From contig NZ_JAGGLD010000004.1 in the NCBI RefSeq assembly GCF_017874255.1, positions 62,001-126,000 of the forward strand: a stretch of 64,000 bases of DNA, given 5' to 3'. The position numbers and the translations under genes were made by a program. The notes beneath the pieces are model-generated. The model ran no database searches and was not told the origin of the DNA. It saw only the letters and a program-made list of their open reading frames with translations. Shown in pieces: positions 9,266 through 18,087 of the stretch. This DNA comes from Paenibacillus shirakamiensis. Its GTDB lineage: Bacteria; Bacillota; Bacilli; Paenibacillales; Paenibacillaceae. How positions within the stretch are numbered: position 1 is the first letter of the stretch; each line of letters opens with the position of its first letter.

Positions 9266-10438
9266 ATGCGGAAAATATGGGTACTTACTCTAGGCATGTT
9301 CTCGTTAGGATTAGATGCCTACGTTGTAGCGGGTCTGCTCCCGTTCATGGGCGCCTCTTATGGCCGAGCCGATGCACAAATGGGCATGGCTGTGAGCGTA
9401 TTTACATTGTGTTACGCTCTAGCGGCACCTATATTTGCAACCGTGCTTGCGGGTCGGCCTGTTCGGCAAATGCTGCTTTGGGCTCTGATTATTTTTGCTG
9501 CAGCGAATGGAGCAAGTGCGATGGCCCCAAGTTTTTCGCTATTTCTTCTGGCTCGGGCATGTGCAGGTATCGGTGCAGGATTGTTCTCCCCTTTAGCATC
9601 TGCTGCGGCTGCTGGGCTCGTACCTAAGGAAAAACGCGGTTTCGCGTTAGGTTTTCTACTTGGGGGAATGAGCATGGGGACGGTTATTGGAGTCCCTATA
9701 GGGCTTCTTGTCGCTAAGTATGTTGAATGGCAGGGCGTAATTTGGATGGTAACGATGCTGGGGGTTATAGCTTTGTTAGCGATCATAATAGGGTTTCCCA
9801 ATGTTCCAGCTACGGCCCCTCCATCCTTACGTCAGCGATTGGAGATGTTAAAAAGTGGTCCGGTCGCAGCTACCGTAGGGGTTACACTAGTCATAAGTAT
9901 TGCAAGTCTCGGACTGTATACGTATGTTGCCTCTATACTGCAGAGTCTAGGTGGAAATAATGTCTCGGTCTCTAGTTATTTATGGGCTTGGGGCATAGGT
10001 GGAGCTGTAGGTAGTTTTGCTATCGGCCCCTTAATGGATCGAATCGGCCAGCCGAGAAAAATTTTATTAGGTATATTATGTATTTTATTCCTAGCGATGC
10101 TAGCTCTGCCCATGGCTTTTGGAACGCCTCTTATTACCTTTATCCCATTTCTGTTATGGGGTGCCTCGGGCTGGGCTTCCCAAGCTCCTCAGCAGCACAT
10201 CCTTTTACAATTAAAACCCCAAGCTGGGGCTTCGGTTGTGGCACTGAATAGTTCGTTTAATTACTTGGGTAGTGCCTTAGGTTCAACGCTCGGTGGGGCT
10301 GTATTAGCTTTGGGCTTGTCCCCGTCGAAGCTCTCCTTTGGTGCGGCGAGTCTAATTATGTTTGCAATTGCAGGACAGCTTCTCATCATTAGAATGCAGA
10401 AGAAGCCTCAACCCTTAGACATCGGTAAAAGCTTTTAA
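9266..10438 (+). CDS. MFS transporter, DHA1-type exporter
   Basis: Major facilitator protein of 390 aa with about 12 hydrophobic segments. The start (VLTLGMFSLGLDAYVVAGLL) and the segment RACAGIGAGLFSPLASAAA near residue 97 match the DHA1 drug/arabinose efflux group. The motif-C-like stretch GGMSMGTVIGVPIG lies in helix 5. A good AAAGGAG precedes ATG. It is a single-gene unit ended by a shared terminator. The exported compound cannot be told from sequence; chloramphenicol-, purine- and sugar-exporters are all in this group. Confidence 0.85.
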   Translation: MRKIWVLTLGMFSLGLDAYVVAGLLPFMGASYGRADAQMGMAVSVFTLCYALAAPIFATVLAGRPVRQMLLWALIIFAAANGASAMAPSFSLFLLARACAGIGAGLFSPLASAAAAGLVPKEKRGFALGFLLGGMSMGTVIGVPIGLLVAKYVEWQGVIWMVTMLGVIALLAIIIGFPNVPATAPPSLRQRLEMLKSGPVAATVGVTLVISIASLGLYTYVASILQSLGGNNVSVSSYLWAWGIGGAVGSFAIGPLMDRIGQPRKILLGILCILFLAMLALPMAFGTPLITFIPFLLWGASGWASQAPQQHILLQLKPQAGASVVALNSSFNYLGSALGSTLGGAVLALGLSPSKLSFGAASLIMFAIAGQLLIIRMQKKPQPLDIGKSF

Positions 10439-10576
10439 GCAAAAAGCTTAAGATACACCCATAGATTATTCAATTAGACGCCGATTTCTCTGGCTTGTTA
10501 ATGTGGTACTCTGATTGACCATTAGTTGTATCTGCTTTTGATCATGCGCATGTACTAATCTTGCTATAGCAATTGA

Positions 10577-10605
10577 AAAAGGAGCTACCAGAGGCAGCTC
10601 CTTTT
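10577..10605. terminator. Bidirectional intrinsic terminator
   Basis: AAAAGGAGCT paired with AGCTCCTTTT around a short loop, between the convergent MFS gene and the stalk-domain gene; T-runs follow on both strands. Confidence 0.85.
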
Positions 10606-10646
10606 ACTGACGAGAAGACAGTTTTTATGATGTAAGAGTCATGATT

Positions 10647-11327
10647 TTACTTCAGTTTTGCTACGCTTGCAGCCACTTGTTGGATTTGAGCTTTGCTTAA
10701 CGTATGATCCTCTGAGCTGATGGTCACGTAACGGTCATTAAGCTTAAAACCAAGCATGGGAGTCTTATCCGGTGTATACCACTTGGCCTGAATGCCGTTG
10801 GACAGCTTGACGGATTGGCTAGCATATCCACCTGAATAATCCCTTGGCGAAATGCCGACACGCATATGCTTGAATAGGAGATATACGCCGTCATCAGAGG
10901 CTCCAGCTTTTTGATAAGCGTCGCCTGTTACCATGAGCTGAGGAGCATACGCGGTCTCAAATGATTTGAACTTGGCAAATTCTTTATGAATGGCAGCCAA
11001 TTGAGCAGTGCTATAGGTTATTTTGGATACCGTAGTAGATGAGCCGCTACCAATGTTCACTTGGTGATGGATAGCATCATAAGAAACGGGAACTTTTAGT
11101 GCATCAGCTACTGCACGCACGGGCAGGTAGGTCGTGTCATTATAGGTAATAGGCGCGAGTTTGTTTCCTTTTCCATCGGTTGGAGAGTAAGCTGCCCCGT
11201 TCACCTGAATACCTATATTATGATTCAAATACGCCGATATTTTCTGTAAATTCGTTCCTGCATATACGCCGCCCACACCAGTTACAGTCATGCCTAATAC
11301 CATCATTGATACGATTGTCTTTTTCAT
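10647..11327 (-). CDS. Secreted stalk-domain protein (copper amine oxidase N-terminal-like)
   Basis: Exported protein of 226 aa. A signal peptide (residues 1 to about 24, ending VYAG) is followed by a stalk/CuAO-N-like domain with the hallmark TTYLPVRAVADALKVPVSYD and HHQVNIG. The rest (about 85-226) has no motif I know. Many Paenibacillus surface proteins use this fold as a non-enzymatic module. It follows the beta-propeller lipoprotein gene after 16 bases and shares its transcript, so the two may work together at the outside of the membrane, downstream of the two-component system at 12636-14832. Confidence 0.75.
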   Translation of the reverse strand: MKKTIVSMMVLGMTVTGVGGVYAGTNLQKISAYLNHNIGIQVNGAAYSPTDGKGNKLAPITYNDTTYLPVRAVADALKVPVSYDAIHHQVNIGSGSSTTVSKITYSTAQLAAIHKEFAKFKSFETAYAPQLMVTGDAYQKAGASDDGVYLLFKHMRVGISPRDYSGGYASQSVKLSNGIQAKWYTPDKTPMLGFKLNDRYVTISSEDHTLSKAQIQQVAASVAKLK

Positions 11328-11343
11328 AGTTATCGCTCCATTC

Positions 11344-12528
11344 TTATTTAAAATCCAGGATTTGAGTTACAATTCCGCTGTTCTCATTTTGCATCGTTAC
11401 CCCAAGCCGTCTACCGGAGGGACTCCAATTCAGCGGATAGACTGGATAATACGTAGGGCCAAGGGGCGAGACGCTGCCTGTACCCGAATCGTAGATATAG
11501 AGTCCATTCATTCCACTCTTCTCTTCACTATAGAGGGCAAAAGCTAGCTTTTGAGAGTTCGGAGACCAAGCTAGATAGAGCATCATATCTCCTTTGCCAA
11601 TCATGGAGCCCTGTATCTGTCCGGAAGGGGTATAAATTAAGATTTGTGTATTGCCCTTATCATTAGCCATAAAAGTTGCTACAGCTATCCATTGTCCATC
11701 CGGTGAAATTTGAAAATCGCCGATATTTTTGGCAATCAAAATTGGTGTACTGTGGTCCGGCTCAAAAGCTTTTAACTGATGATAATTATCCGTATAATAG
11801 ATTCGGCCTCCACTCGTCCCAATATGATTCAACACCTCCGTATCCGCATCATTTAATTCCAGCATGGTATACGAACCATCTGCTGAAATCCGCCGAATTT
11901 CGCCTCTCCCCGATGTAGAACCTGCTGCAAGTACATACGTCTTGTTGTCCAGCCACTCGCCGACTTCCATATAATTATCCCCAGGAACTGGGGTAAGCGT
12001 CCCTGATTGCACATCTCTAATGAAGTTGGAAGCGGAGTATTTATCTTTCCATTTCTGGATGAATACAAGTTTGCCATCTGGGGATGGTTGTTCATGTAGG
12101 GTAACTTGATTATTTCCCTTCTTAGAATCCGCAATATTCTGCACCTGATCCTGAGCTAGTTCGACTACGGCAGAAGTATAAGTATACTTGGCCTCCACTG
12201 TTGCAGTTGCCGGCTTGATTTGCTTCACGATCTCGACTTGAATTTCATCATCGGATAGCCATTTCTCAATGTGTGCTTCCTCCAGCCGATGGATGCGATC
12301 GACAATCGCCTCGGGCGTGACACTTTGGGCTGCTCCATCCACCACCGTAAGCTTACGGTCTCCTGTAGCAGAGGAAGGCTTCGAAGTAGTTACCGAACTT
12401 GGGGGAGTCTGGTTAGGGGGAGGATTCACCAAAGTAATCTTATCCGGGCCTGACTGACACCCTGAAAGGACAGTAACTAATGACAGCGAAAAAGTTAGTG
12501 CGCCAAACCTACGACTCATTTTGTACAT
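11344..12528 (-). CDS. Lipoprotein with a TolB-like beta-propeller
   Basis: Membrane-anchored exported protein of 394 aa. The signal peptide ends in the lipobox LSGC (Cys 24). A Pro/Ser/Thr-rich linker (residues about 30-60) leads to a domain of repeated blades with motifs such as SPDGKLVFIQKW, SPDGQWIAVATF and SPNSQKLAFALY, typical of WD40-like/TolB propellers. Such proteins are binding platforms, often for wall or peptide ligands. TAGGAGA lies 7 bases before ATG. It lies downstream of a sensor kinase on the same strand, which suggests a role in stimulus detection or as a target gene. The function is inferred. Confidence 0.7.
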   Translation of the reverse strand: MYKMSRRFGALTFSLSLVTVLSGCQSGPDKITLVNPPPNQTPPSSVTTSKPSSATGDRKLTVVDGAAQSVTPEAIVDRIHRLEEAHIEKWLSDDEIQVEIVKQIKPATATVEAKYTYTSAVVELAQDQVQNIADSKKGNNQVTLHEQPSPDGKLVFIQKWKDKYSASNFIRDVQSGTLTPVPGDNYMEVGEWLDNKTYVLAAGSTSGRGEIRRISADGSYTMLELNDADTEVLNHIGTSGGRIYYTDNYHQLKAFEPDHSTPILIAKNIGDFQISPDGQWIAVATFMANDKGNTQILIYTPSGQIQGSMIGKGDMMLYLAWSPNSQKLAFALYSEEKSGMNGLYIYDSGTGSVSPLGPTYYPVYPLNWSPSGRRLGVTMQNENSGIVTQILDFK

Positions 12529-12635
12529 GCAGATTCTCCTAATTTATCTGGTTTGAAATCCTTTGGTGTACACTCAGTATAGATTGTGAATATTTCAAAA
12601 CGATCTCCATCTTGTATCCAACTTGTAAACAATCA

Positions 12636-14141
12636 TCAAGGTCTACTATCCGGATTCTGGAGGGGGAGCCGTAAAAGAAAGGTAGATCCATTCGGACCGG
12701 AATCTGCAAGGTGGATCGAACCTCTTTGTTTCTCAGCTAGACTACGTACTAGAGAGAGGCCAAGTCCTGTTCCCCCATAGGCTCGGGACCGATCTCCACT
12801 GACGGTATAGAAAGGATCAAAGATTCTATGAATCGCTTCTGGTGGAATACCGATGCCTGTGTCGGCGATCTCAACAACCATCCAGGCTGGTAGGGCGGTT
12901 GTCTCATCATTGGCAATGTAATTAGAGAGCGTTACCGTACCCCCGGGCTTGTTATATTTGACTGCATTATCTAATAAATTAATCAAGATATGCATGACGT
13001 TCTCTGGATCTGCCCAAACGGTTCCTGCATTCGTATGGATTGCTAAAGTCACATCGCTTTGTTGTGCTTTGACAGCTAGACGGTGCACAGCTTCCTCCAT
13101 AACAGATTGAATCTCCATAGACTCGGCGTGAGTCTCGAAATCATAAATGTCCATAGCAGATAATTGTAAAGCTTTCTCAATGAGAGCATAGAGTCGCTCC
13201 GCTTCCATACCAATGCGCGTGCGTGCTTCTTCTAGCAGAAGAGGGTCATCTTGATACATATGCAACAAGTCGGCATAGGCAAGAATGGACGTGAGCGGTG
13301 TTTTTAGCTCATGACTGATGTTACCAATGAATTGTTTTTGCTGTTGTTCCAGCTCTTGCAGACGGGTAATAGCTTCCATCAGTTTCAATTTCTCTTCAGT
13401 TAACTGGGTTACAGAGGAAGAAATGCGGTTGCTCATATCGTAAATGCCATCGGATAATTGCCCAAGCTCATCCGTTCGACGAACAAGAGCAGCGTCTAGA
13501 TATTGTCCTCTACCGATTTGCTGCGTAGCCGCATTCAGCTTCGAAATGACGTTCACTTGCCGCCATACATAGACGTATCCGATAAGAAAACCGATAATCA
13601 GCACGGATACACCCGTACCTAAGAATAGAGATTGGATATGATTATAAAAAGCATGTTGTTCCGCAAGTGAGGAATGAAACTGAACTGTTCCTGCACGTGT
13701 ACCATCAATATACAGCGGAGCCAGGTATAAGACTCGATCTCCCTCCGTAATATAGGCAGATTGACCCTTTGCGGTATAGGCCAATGCATCTCTCGCATCC
13801 AACTTTGATTCAGCCGGTAGTGAGCTGCCTGCAAAACCTCCATCCGCTTTATAGAGCGTAACGGCCATCCCATCCTCCGCTCCTAGATCAACCGCCAGTC
13901 GCTGTCCGCTGCGTTCCATAAAGGTAGCGACAGGGATTTTGGTTCCAGTCAGAAATTCTTGTCTTACTTTAAGATTTGCAGATTCTGTCTGCTGGGCAAA
14001 GGATTGCTCTAGACGTGATCGCTGATCTTCCTTGATTCCGGTCAGAACTAAAAAACTGAGTACAGCAAGAACAGACGCGAGTAGAAGCGCAAGTAGGATA
14101 GCTACTTTTCCTTTGAGACCGATTCGAATAGGATGCTTCAT
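12636..14141 (-). CDS. Membrane sensor histidine kinase
   Basis: Two-component sensor of 501 aa. Transmembrane helix 1 (about residues 12-35) and helix 2 (about 172-193) flank an extracytoplasmic sensor region. HAMP follows to about 245, then the phosphoacceptor motif FIGNISHELKTPLT with His277. The ATPase domain has the N box LINLLDNAVKYN, G1 (ADTGIGIP) and G2 (YGGTGLGLSL). It starts one base after the response regulator stop (TAA-G-ATG), so the two are translationally coupled. The signal is unknown; the downstream surface proteins hint at an envelope stimulus. Confidence 0.93.
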   Translation of the reverse strand: MKHPIRIGLKGKVAILLALLLASVLAVLSFLVLTGIKEDQRSRLEQSFAQQTESANLKVRQEFLTGTKIPVATFMERSGQRLAVDLGAEDGMAVTLYKADGGFAGSSLPAESKLDARDALAYTAKGQSAYITEGDRVLYLAPLYIDGTRAGTVQFHSSLAEQHAFYNHIQSLFLGTGVSVLIIGFLIGYVYVWRQVNVISKLNAATQQIGRGQYLDAALVRRTDELGQLSDGIYDMSNRISSSVTQLTEEKLKLMEAITRLQELEQQQKQFIGNISHELKTPLTSILAYADLLHMYQDDPLLLEEARTRIGMEAERLYALIEKALQLSAMDIYDFETHAESMEIQSVMEEAVHRLAVKAQQSDVTLAIHTNAGTVWADPENVMHILINLLDNAVKYNKPGGTVTLSNYIANDETTALPAWMVVEIADTGIGIPPEAIHRIFDPFYTVSGDRSRAYGGTGLGLSLVRSLAEKQRGSIHLADSGPNGSTFLLRLPLQNPDSRP

Positions 14142-14142
14142 C

Positions 14143-14832
14143 TTAAAATTTCCCTGTACTCTTATACCCTATACCGTATACCGTCTGAATTAAACCTTGT
14201 AATGTATCCAGCTTTTTCCGTAGTCTCTGAATATGAATATCTACCGTACGTGTGCCGCCAGCAAAATCCATATCCCACACTTGGGACAGTAATGCCTCAC
14301 GAGAGTACACTCGCTCTGGATTACGTGTTAATAATGCGAGTAGATCAAATTCTTTGGGTGTCAAATCAAGAGATTGATTGCCTATATAAGCGGAGCGACT
14401 GAACATCTCTACGGTAAGACCCGCTAGATGGATGATGTCATGCTCGCTAGACGAGAGAGGGATAACTTCGGTGCTTGCTCTTCGTGCTAGTGCCTTTACT
14501 CTTGCCATAAGTTCACGTATGTCAAAAGGTTTGGTCATGTAATCATCAGCTCCGAGTTCCAGTCCCAGCACCTTGTCAACGATATCGTTCTTCACGGTCA
14601 ATAGAAGAATGGCGGGCCGCTGACGATCAGCTAATGTGCGGCAGACATCGTATCCATTTTGCCGGGGCATCATTACATCGAGTACCATCACATCGGGATC
14701 AAACGTCTCTACATGCTTCAGCGCTTCCTCTCCATCTCCAGCAGTCTCGACCGTATATCCTTCTCTGCGTAACGCGTAAGCTACAGCACTAGCAATGCTT
14801 GCTTCATCATCCACTACAAGTACTTTAGTCAT
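14143..14832 (-). CDS. OmpR/PhoB-family response regulator
   Basis: Cytoplasmic transcription factor of 229 aa. The receiver domain has the acidic pair VVDDE, phosphoacceptor Asp52 in VLDVMMP, Thr in LLLTVKND and Lys in DDYMTKPFD. The C-terminal winged helix (about 130-226) has LDLTPKEFDLLALL and RTVDIHIQRLRKKL, typical of OmpR-type DNA binding. It is the first gene of the minus-strand unit RR-HK-lipoprotein-stalk protein and is paired with the kinase that follows. Confidence 0.95.
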   Translation of the reverse strand: MTKVLVVDDEASIASAVAYALRREGYTVETAGDGEEALKHVETFDPDVMVLDVMMPRQNGYDVCRTLADRQRPAILLLTVKNDIVDKVLGLELGADDYMTKPFDIRELMARVKALARRASTEVIPLSSSEHDIIHLAGLTVEMFSRSAYIGNQSLDLTPKEFDLLALLTRNPERVYSREALLSQVWDMDFAGGTRTVDIHIQRLRKKLDTLQGLIQTVYGIGYKSTGKF

Positions 14833-15137
14833 GGTTGTCTAACTCCTCTATTTATACTTATTTGAAGGTTTAGGTATGTAACGACTAGGCTTATAAATTG
14901 TTTTCACATCTTATAGTCTAATTTAAATTCGCTTTATATGTAATTATCCCCCTTCTAGAGGTTGAAACAACCGAACAGGAGGAGCTATTCATCTGTTGGA
15001 GAGGGTCTTCTTTTTTTTACTGAGCGCGATTAAGATGAATATGAGTTACTAAAAAGAATGCAGAATAAAAATAATGGCATCAACCCAGAGCATAAAACAA
15101 AAAATTATAAATTTAATAAGTGGGAGGAGGTTCAAAG
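14833..15137. other. Intergenic region between divergent units, no gene seen
   Basis: AT-rich region that must carry promoters for the response regulator (minus) and the hydrolase (plus). A GTTG-AAA-CAAC repeat lies near 14960 and a T-run near 15010. No promoter could be assigned with confidence. Confidence 0.4.
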
Positions 15138-15773
15138 ATGAAAATTAGAGATATTACTCTATCCTCGAAGTGGGGCACTGAGATCAGACAGAAGCTATAT
15201 CAATTAGATGGAGAGTCAAAAAGTCTAGTGGTATTGTTCCCAGGCAAATATTTCTCATGTGATAGGTCTCCTCTGTACTATGCGGGTGTCGCGGCAAGGC
15301 AACAGGGAATGGATGTGCTAAAATTAGAGTATGGGTATCAAGTGGCAAGAGTTGAACTGGACCTCAAAGATTTACCAGATGTTATAGAGGAATGCATGGA
15401 GGCTATACAAGCTGTTGCTGAGGCATATAACAACCTTATTTTTGTGAGTAAAAGCCTTGGAACCCTAATAGCAGGAGAAATAGAATGCCGGATACAAATG
15501 ACGATTCACAACATCTATCTTACACCGCTACATGCAACCCTTCCTTATATTAATGATGCTAAAGGAATGATCATATATGGTACACAAGATCCAGAGTTTG
15601 AATCGGTAAGTGTGGATGCTATCATTCCAAGTGCAGAACGAAGGGTGATTGCAATAGAGGGGGCAGATCATGCCTTGGAAAGAGAGACAGTGCAAGGTAG
15701 TCTTGATGTTCTACAATTTCTTGTTACTACGTATACAGAGTTCTATGAAACAGTGTTGAACCGACCCTCGTAA
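15138..15773 (+). CDS. Small alpha/beta-hydrolase
   Basis: Soluble hydrolase-fold protein of 211 aa. The nucleophile elbow is LIFVSKSLGT with Ser in SKS, the acid is likely Asp in IYGTQDPEF, and the His is in EGADHALER. The order Ser-Asp-His and the short length suit an esterase/dienelactone-hydrolase-like protein. I chose ATG 15138 over the GTG at 15120 because GGGAGGAGG lies inside that extension and is placed correctly for 15138. The substrate is not known. Confidence 0.75.
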   Translation: MKIRDITLSSKWGTEIRQKLYQLDGESKSLVVLFPGKYFSCDRSPLYYAGVAARQQGMDVLKLEYGYQVARVELDLKDLPDVIEECMEAIQAVAEAYNNLIFVSKSLGTLIAGEIECRIQMTIHNIYLTPLHATLPYINDAKGMIIYGTQDPEFESVSVDAIIPSAERRVIAIEGADHALERETVQGSLDVLQFLVTTYTEFYETVLNRPS

Positions 15774-15786
15774 GTAAGGATGGATA

Positions 15787-16266
15787 ATGGATGCTATGGA
15801 GGTTATTGTCACGAAAAAGCTTATTTTATCCGCTAGTATACTACTCATCGTAGGAATTATTGCATATGTATTTTGGCCTTCAAAAGACAAGATTGACGTA
15901 CAGAAATCGGCCTATATGTATAGCCCCGATCAGAGTTTCTCTAGTAAAACTATGCTCATCGGTACCTATGATAAAAAGAAACATTCTTTTCAAGGAACGA
16001 TGACTTTAGGTAATGAGGTCTATTCAACTGTGCTGCTCTCGCCGGGCTCATTACTCATCTCTTATGAAGGAGCTAATCGCCGGGTGGTTGGCCCTATTTT
16101 TTATGACGAGATTTCGCAGGCTTTCGCTCTTCAGATTCATGATAAAGACCTGTACATGAAGCTCACGCACACCTCATATAACCCATCTAGTCCACCCCTT
16201 ATTCTTGCGGCTCCCGTCGAGACTTTGGAAGAAGCCAAGCAACTTTATGCAAGATTATCTAAATAA
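15787..16266 (+). CDS. Membrane-anchored protein of unknown function, 159 aa
   Basis: A single N-terminal hydrophobic helix (about residues 10-29, LILSASILLIVGIIAYVFW) is followed by a roughly 130-residue domain on the outside with no motif I recognise. It lies 13 bases after the hydrolase gene and is probably co-transcribed. The start is uncertain: ATG 15787 has an AAGGA nearby, while ATG 15796 is also possible. Confidence 0.6.
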   Translation: MDAMEVIVTKKLILSASILLIVGIIAYVFWPSKDKIDVQKSAYMYSPDQSFSSKTMLIGTYDKKKHSFQGTMTLGNEVYSTVLLSPGSLLISYEGANRRVVGPIFYDEISQAFALQIHDKDLYMKLTHTSYNPSSPPLILAAPVETLEEAKQLYARLSK

Positions 16267-16306
16267 TTTCTTTCATACTAGCTATCTATTTTCTGAGAGA
16301 TTGTCT

Positions 16307-16329
16307 AGCCTTTGCATTATGCAGAGGCT
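16307..16329 (+). terminator. Weak hairpin after the 159-aa gene
   Basis: AGCCTTTGCA paired with TGCAGAGGCT around TTA, with one G-T pair. The T-run is poor (TTGTTG), so termination would be inefficient. Confidence 0.35.
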
Positions 16330-16406
16330 TGTTGTCCTGTATAATAGTGGTGTAATAGTATTTAGTTCTCAGTTCTCCTTTTGGCTGACACTAAGGGGGC
16401 GCAACT

Positions 16407-16857
16407 ATGGTAATTGTAAAGACTGAAATCAGGGTTAAGTCCCCAATAGAGATAGTGTTTGATCTTGCTAGAGATATTGAGCTGCATACAAGAACCGTGT
16501 GGGCACATACCCATGAAACGTGTAATGCAAGGCCCTATTGGGATGGGGGAGACCGTTACTTTTGAAGCTACCCATTTTGGGATTAGGCAGCGGCTTACTT
16601 CTAAGATAACGGAATACGATGCTCCTAGATTATTCGTGGATACAATGCAAAAGGGAGCTTTCAAGAGCCTTCGGCATGTGCACGAATTCGTACAAAGAGA
16701 GGACTACACGCTAATGACAGATACGCTGTATTTAGAAGCTCCTTTTGGAATTGTAGGAAAAATAGCCGAAAAGGCAGTTCTTCAGAGGTACATGAAAAAT
16801 TTTTTAATCTATAGAAATCGACAATTGAAGAAGCTTATAGAATCAAAAGGGGAGTGA
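16407..16857 (+). pseudogene. SRPBCC-family (START-like) protein gene with a frameshift
   Basis: An AAGGGGG site before ATG 16407 starts a frame reading VKTEIRVKSPIEIVFDLARD and continuing through HTRTVWAHTHE, a typical start for the SRPBCC ligand-binding fold, but it reaches a stop at about 16563. The rest of the fold (GPIGMGETVTFEATHF, then MQKGAFKSLRHVHEF) continues in the next frame to 16857. Dropping one A of the AAA near 16529 joins the halves into about 149 aa, the normal family length. This is either a genuine one-base insertion or a sequencing error. No enzymatic role is expected of the family beyond binding a hydrophobic ligand. Confidence 0.75.
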
Positions 16858-17183
16858 CTCATGCAAAAAATAAATCATTAGCGGCAGCAGCCATCAGAGA
16901 GGCTAAGGAAGAAACGGGTCTGGATGTTACAGTTCATGGTGTCGTTGCAGTACATGAATGCAGAATTGAGTCAAGACAAGCCCATGTTCTGTTCATTACG
17001 TTTCGAGCGGAGATTGTCGGTGGTCAGCAGCAGATTCTTCATCCCGATGAGATTGTGGAAATTTCATGGGTGGACCTGGAACAGGTCGGTAAGCTCATGC
17101 TTGTGCCAAGTTATGAGAATTTAATGGAGAACATGCTGAAGATGCAGAGAGAAGCACTTTATATGAATCAAGGAAGAGCTTAA
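16854..17183 (+). pseudogene. Nudix hydrolase, N-terminally truncated
   Basis: The 109-aa frame from GTG 16854 begins inside a Nudix domain: AAAAIREAKEETGLDV carries the REXXEEXG half of the Nudix box, but the leading Gly and the preceding 40-50 residues of the fold are missing. The downstream beta strands (LFITFRAEIVGG, IVEISWVDLEQV) are normal. With half of the metal-binding signature lost it is probably inactive, a remnant left by a deletion that joined it to the SRPBCC gene, which it overlaps by 4 bases. A short protein could still be translated. Confidence 0.65.
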
Positions 17184-17384
17184 GCAATGGTATTGCCAAC
17201 TTAGTATGTTGAATCTTAACTCAAATAGCTAACAAACAAGAATACACTTATTACCTTGAAATCAAAGGGGATAGTTCAACGGAGCGGCTTCTTACGGAGG
17301 ATGATACATACACCGTGGATAAAAATGATTCCCATAGTAGATACATATAAGTCTGTTCACAAAGAAAGAGAGGACAACCTGAAG

Positions 17385-17927
17385 ATGAGCATTGGATTAG
17401 TCCGACATTTCAAAGTACTCCATCCACCTACCGGGGCATGGATGACCGGAAAGCAGTTCGATCATTGGGTGGAAGGTTATAATCAGGCTGAGATTGATAC
17501 ATCCAGCTATACGGCCTATGACCACATAAAGTGGGATGTGTGCCTATCGAGCGATTTATATCGCGCAGCTAAGACAGCTACGTTTTTCCACACAGGTTCG
17601 ATTGAACAGACCGAACGTCTGCGAGAAGTAGACATGAAGGGAGTGGGGCCCGCCAAGCTGCGCCTTCCTTATAGTCTTTGGCTTGTTGCAGCACGGATAG
17701 CTTGGTATTATTCGCATCCCTCTCAACCTGAGGGCCGAGGAGAGACAGAAGCTAGGGCGGCGGCTATAATCAGCCAAATTGAAGAGGATTATAGGGGTTT
17801 GAACGTTCTCGTAGTAAGTCACGGAGGCATTATGAAGTCTTTGACACGCGAATTGTTCAGCCGAGGATATCAGGGGGATCGATTCATCAGACCTCCGAAT
17901 GGGAAATTATATATCTACAACAAATGA
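17385..17927 (+). CDS. Histidine phosphatase (phosphoglycerate mutase-like) family protein
   Basis: Cytoplasmic protein of 180 aa with the catalytic His-Arg pair near the N-terminus (GLVRHFKV) and the second catalytic His in VVSHGGIM near residue 145. The Arg of SSDLYRAAKTA is also typical. The usual RHG motif is RHF here, as in some branched members. The open frame extends back to 17256, but that extension is unlike the family and lacks a ribosome binding site, whereas AGAGAGGA precedes 17385. The substrate is unknown. Confidence 0.75.
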   Translation: MSIGLVRHFKVLHPPTGAWMTGKQFDHWVEGYNQAEIDTSSYTAYDHIKWDVCLSSDLYRAAKTATFFHTGSIEQTERLREVDMKGVGPAKLRLPYSLWLVAARIAWYYSHPSQPEGRGETEARAAAIISQIEEDYRGLNVLVVSHGGIMKSLTRELFSRGYQGDRFIRPPNGKLYIYNK

Positions 17928-17935
17928 GACATGGG

Positions 17936-17960
17936 GCAAGCTGCAAGGCTTGTTTTTTTG
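17936..17960 (+). terminator. Intrinsic terminator
   Basis: CAAGC/GCTTG stem followed by a run of seven T, just after the histidine phosphatase gene. Confidence 0.7.
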
Positions 17961-18055
17961 TAGATTTTTTTGTCTACAGCCGTAACGAATGGGATGTGTA
18001 TAATTTCCTTTTTGTAAGGGTTGCCAAAAAAAATAAGATGTGATAATTTGAATAG

Positions 18056-18067
18056 GTAACCGGTTAC
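18056..18067. promoter_or_regulatory. LacI-type palindromic operator of the ribose operon
   Basis: The perfect 12-base palindrome GTAACCGGTTAC with a central CG lies 20 bases before the regulator start, the standard form of a LacI-family site. AT-rich sequence with possible -35/-10 elements (TTGCCA at 18021, TAATTT at 18044, spacing 17) lies just upstream, so binding would block the start of transcription. Confidence 0.75.
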
Positions 18068-18087
18068 ACATTTGAGGTGAAGAGAGC

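Noticed and set aside
15120-15137. GTG start for the alpha/beta-hydrolase
   Set aside because: The extension consists of the ribosome binding site itself.
16459-16857. SRPBCC protein starting at the TTG at 16459
   Set aside because: That start lacks a ribosome binding site and the first residues do not fit the fold; the true start is at 16407 in another frame, so the gene is treated as frameshifted.
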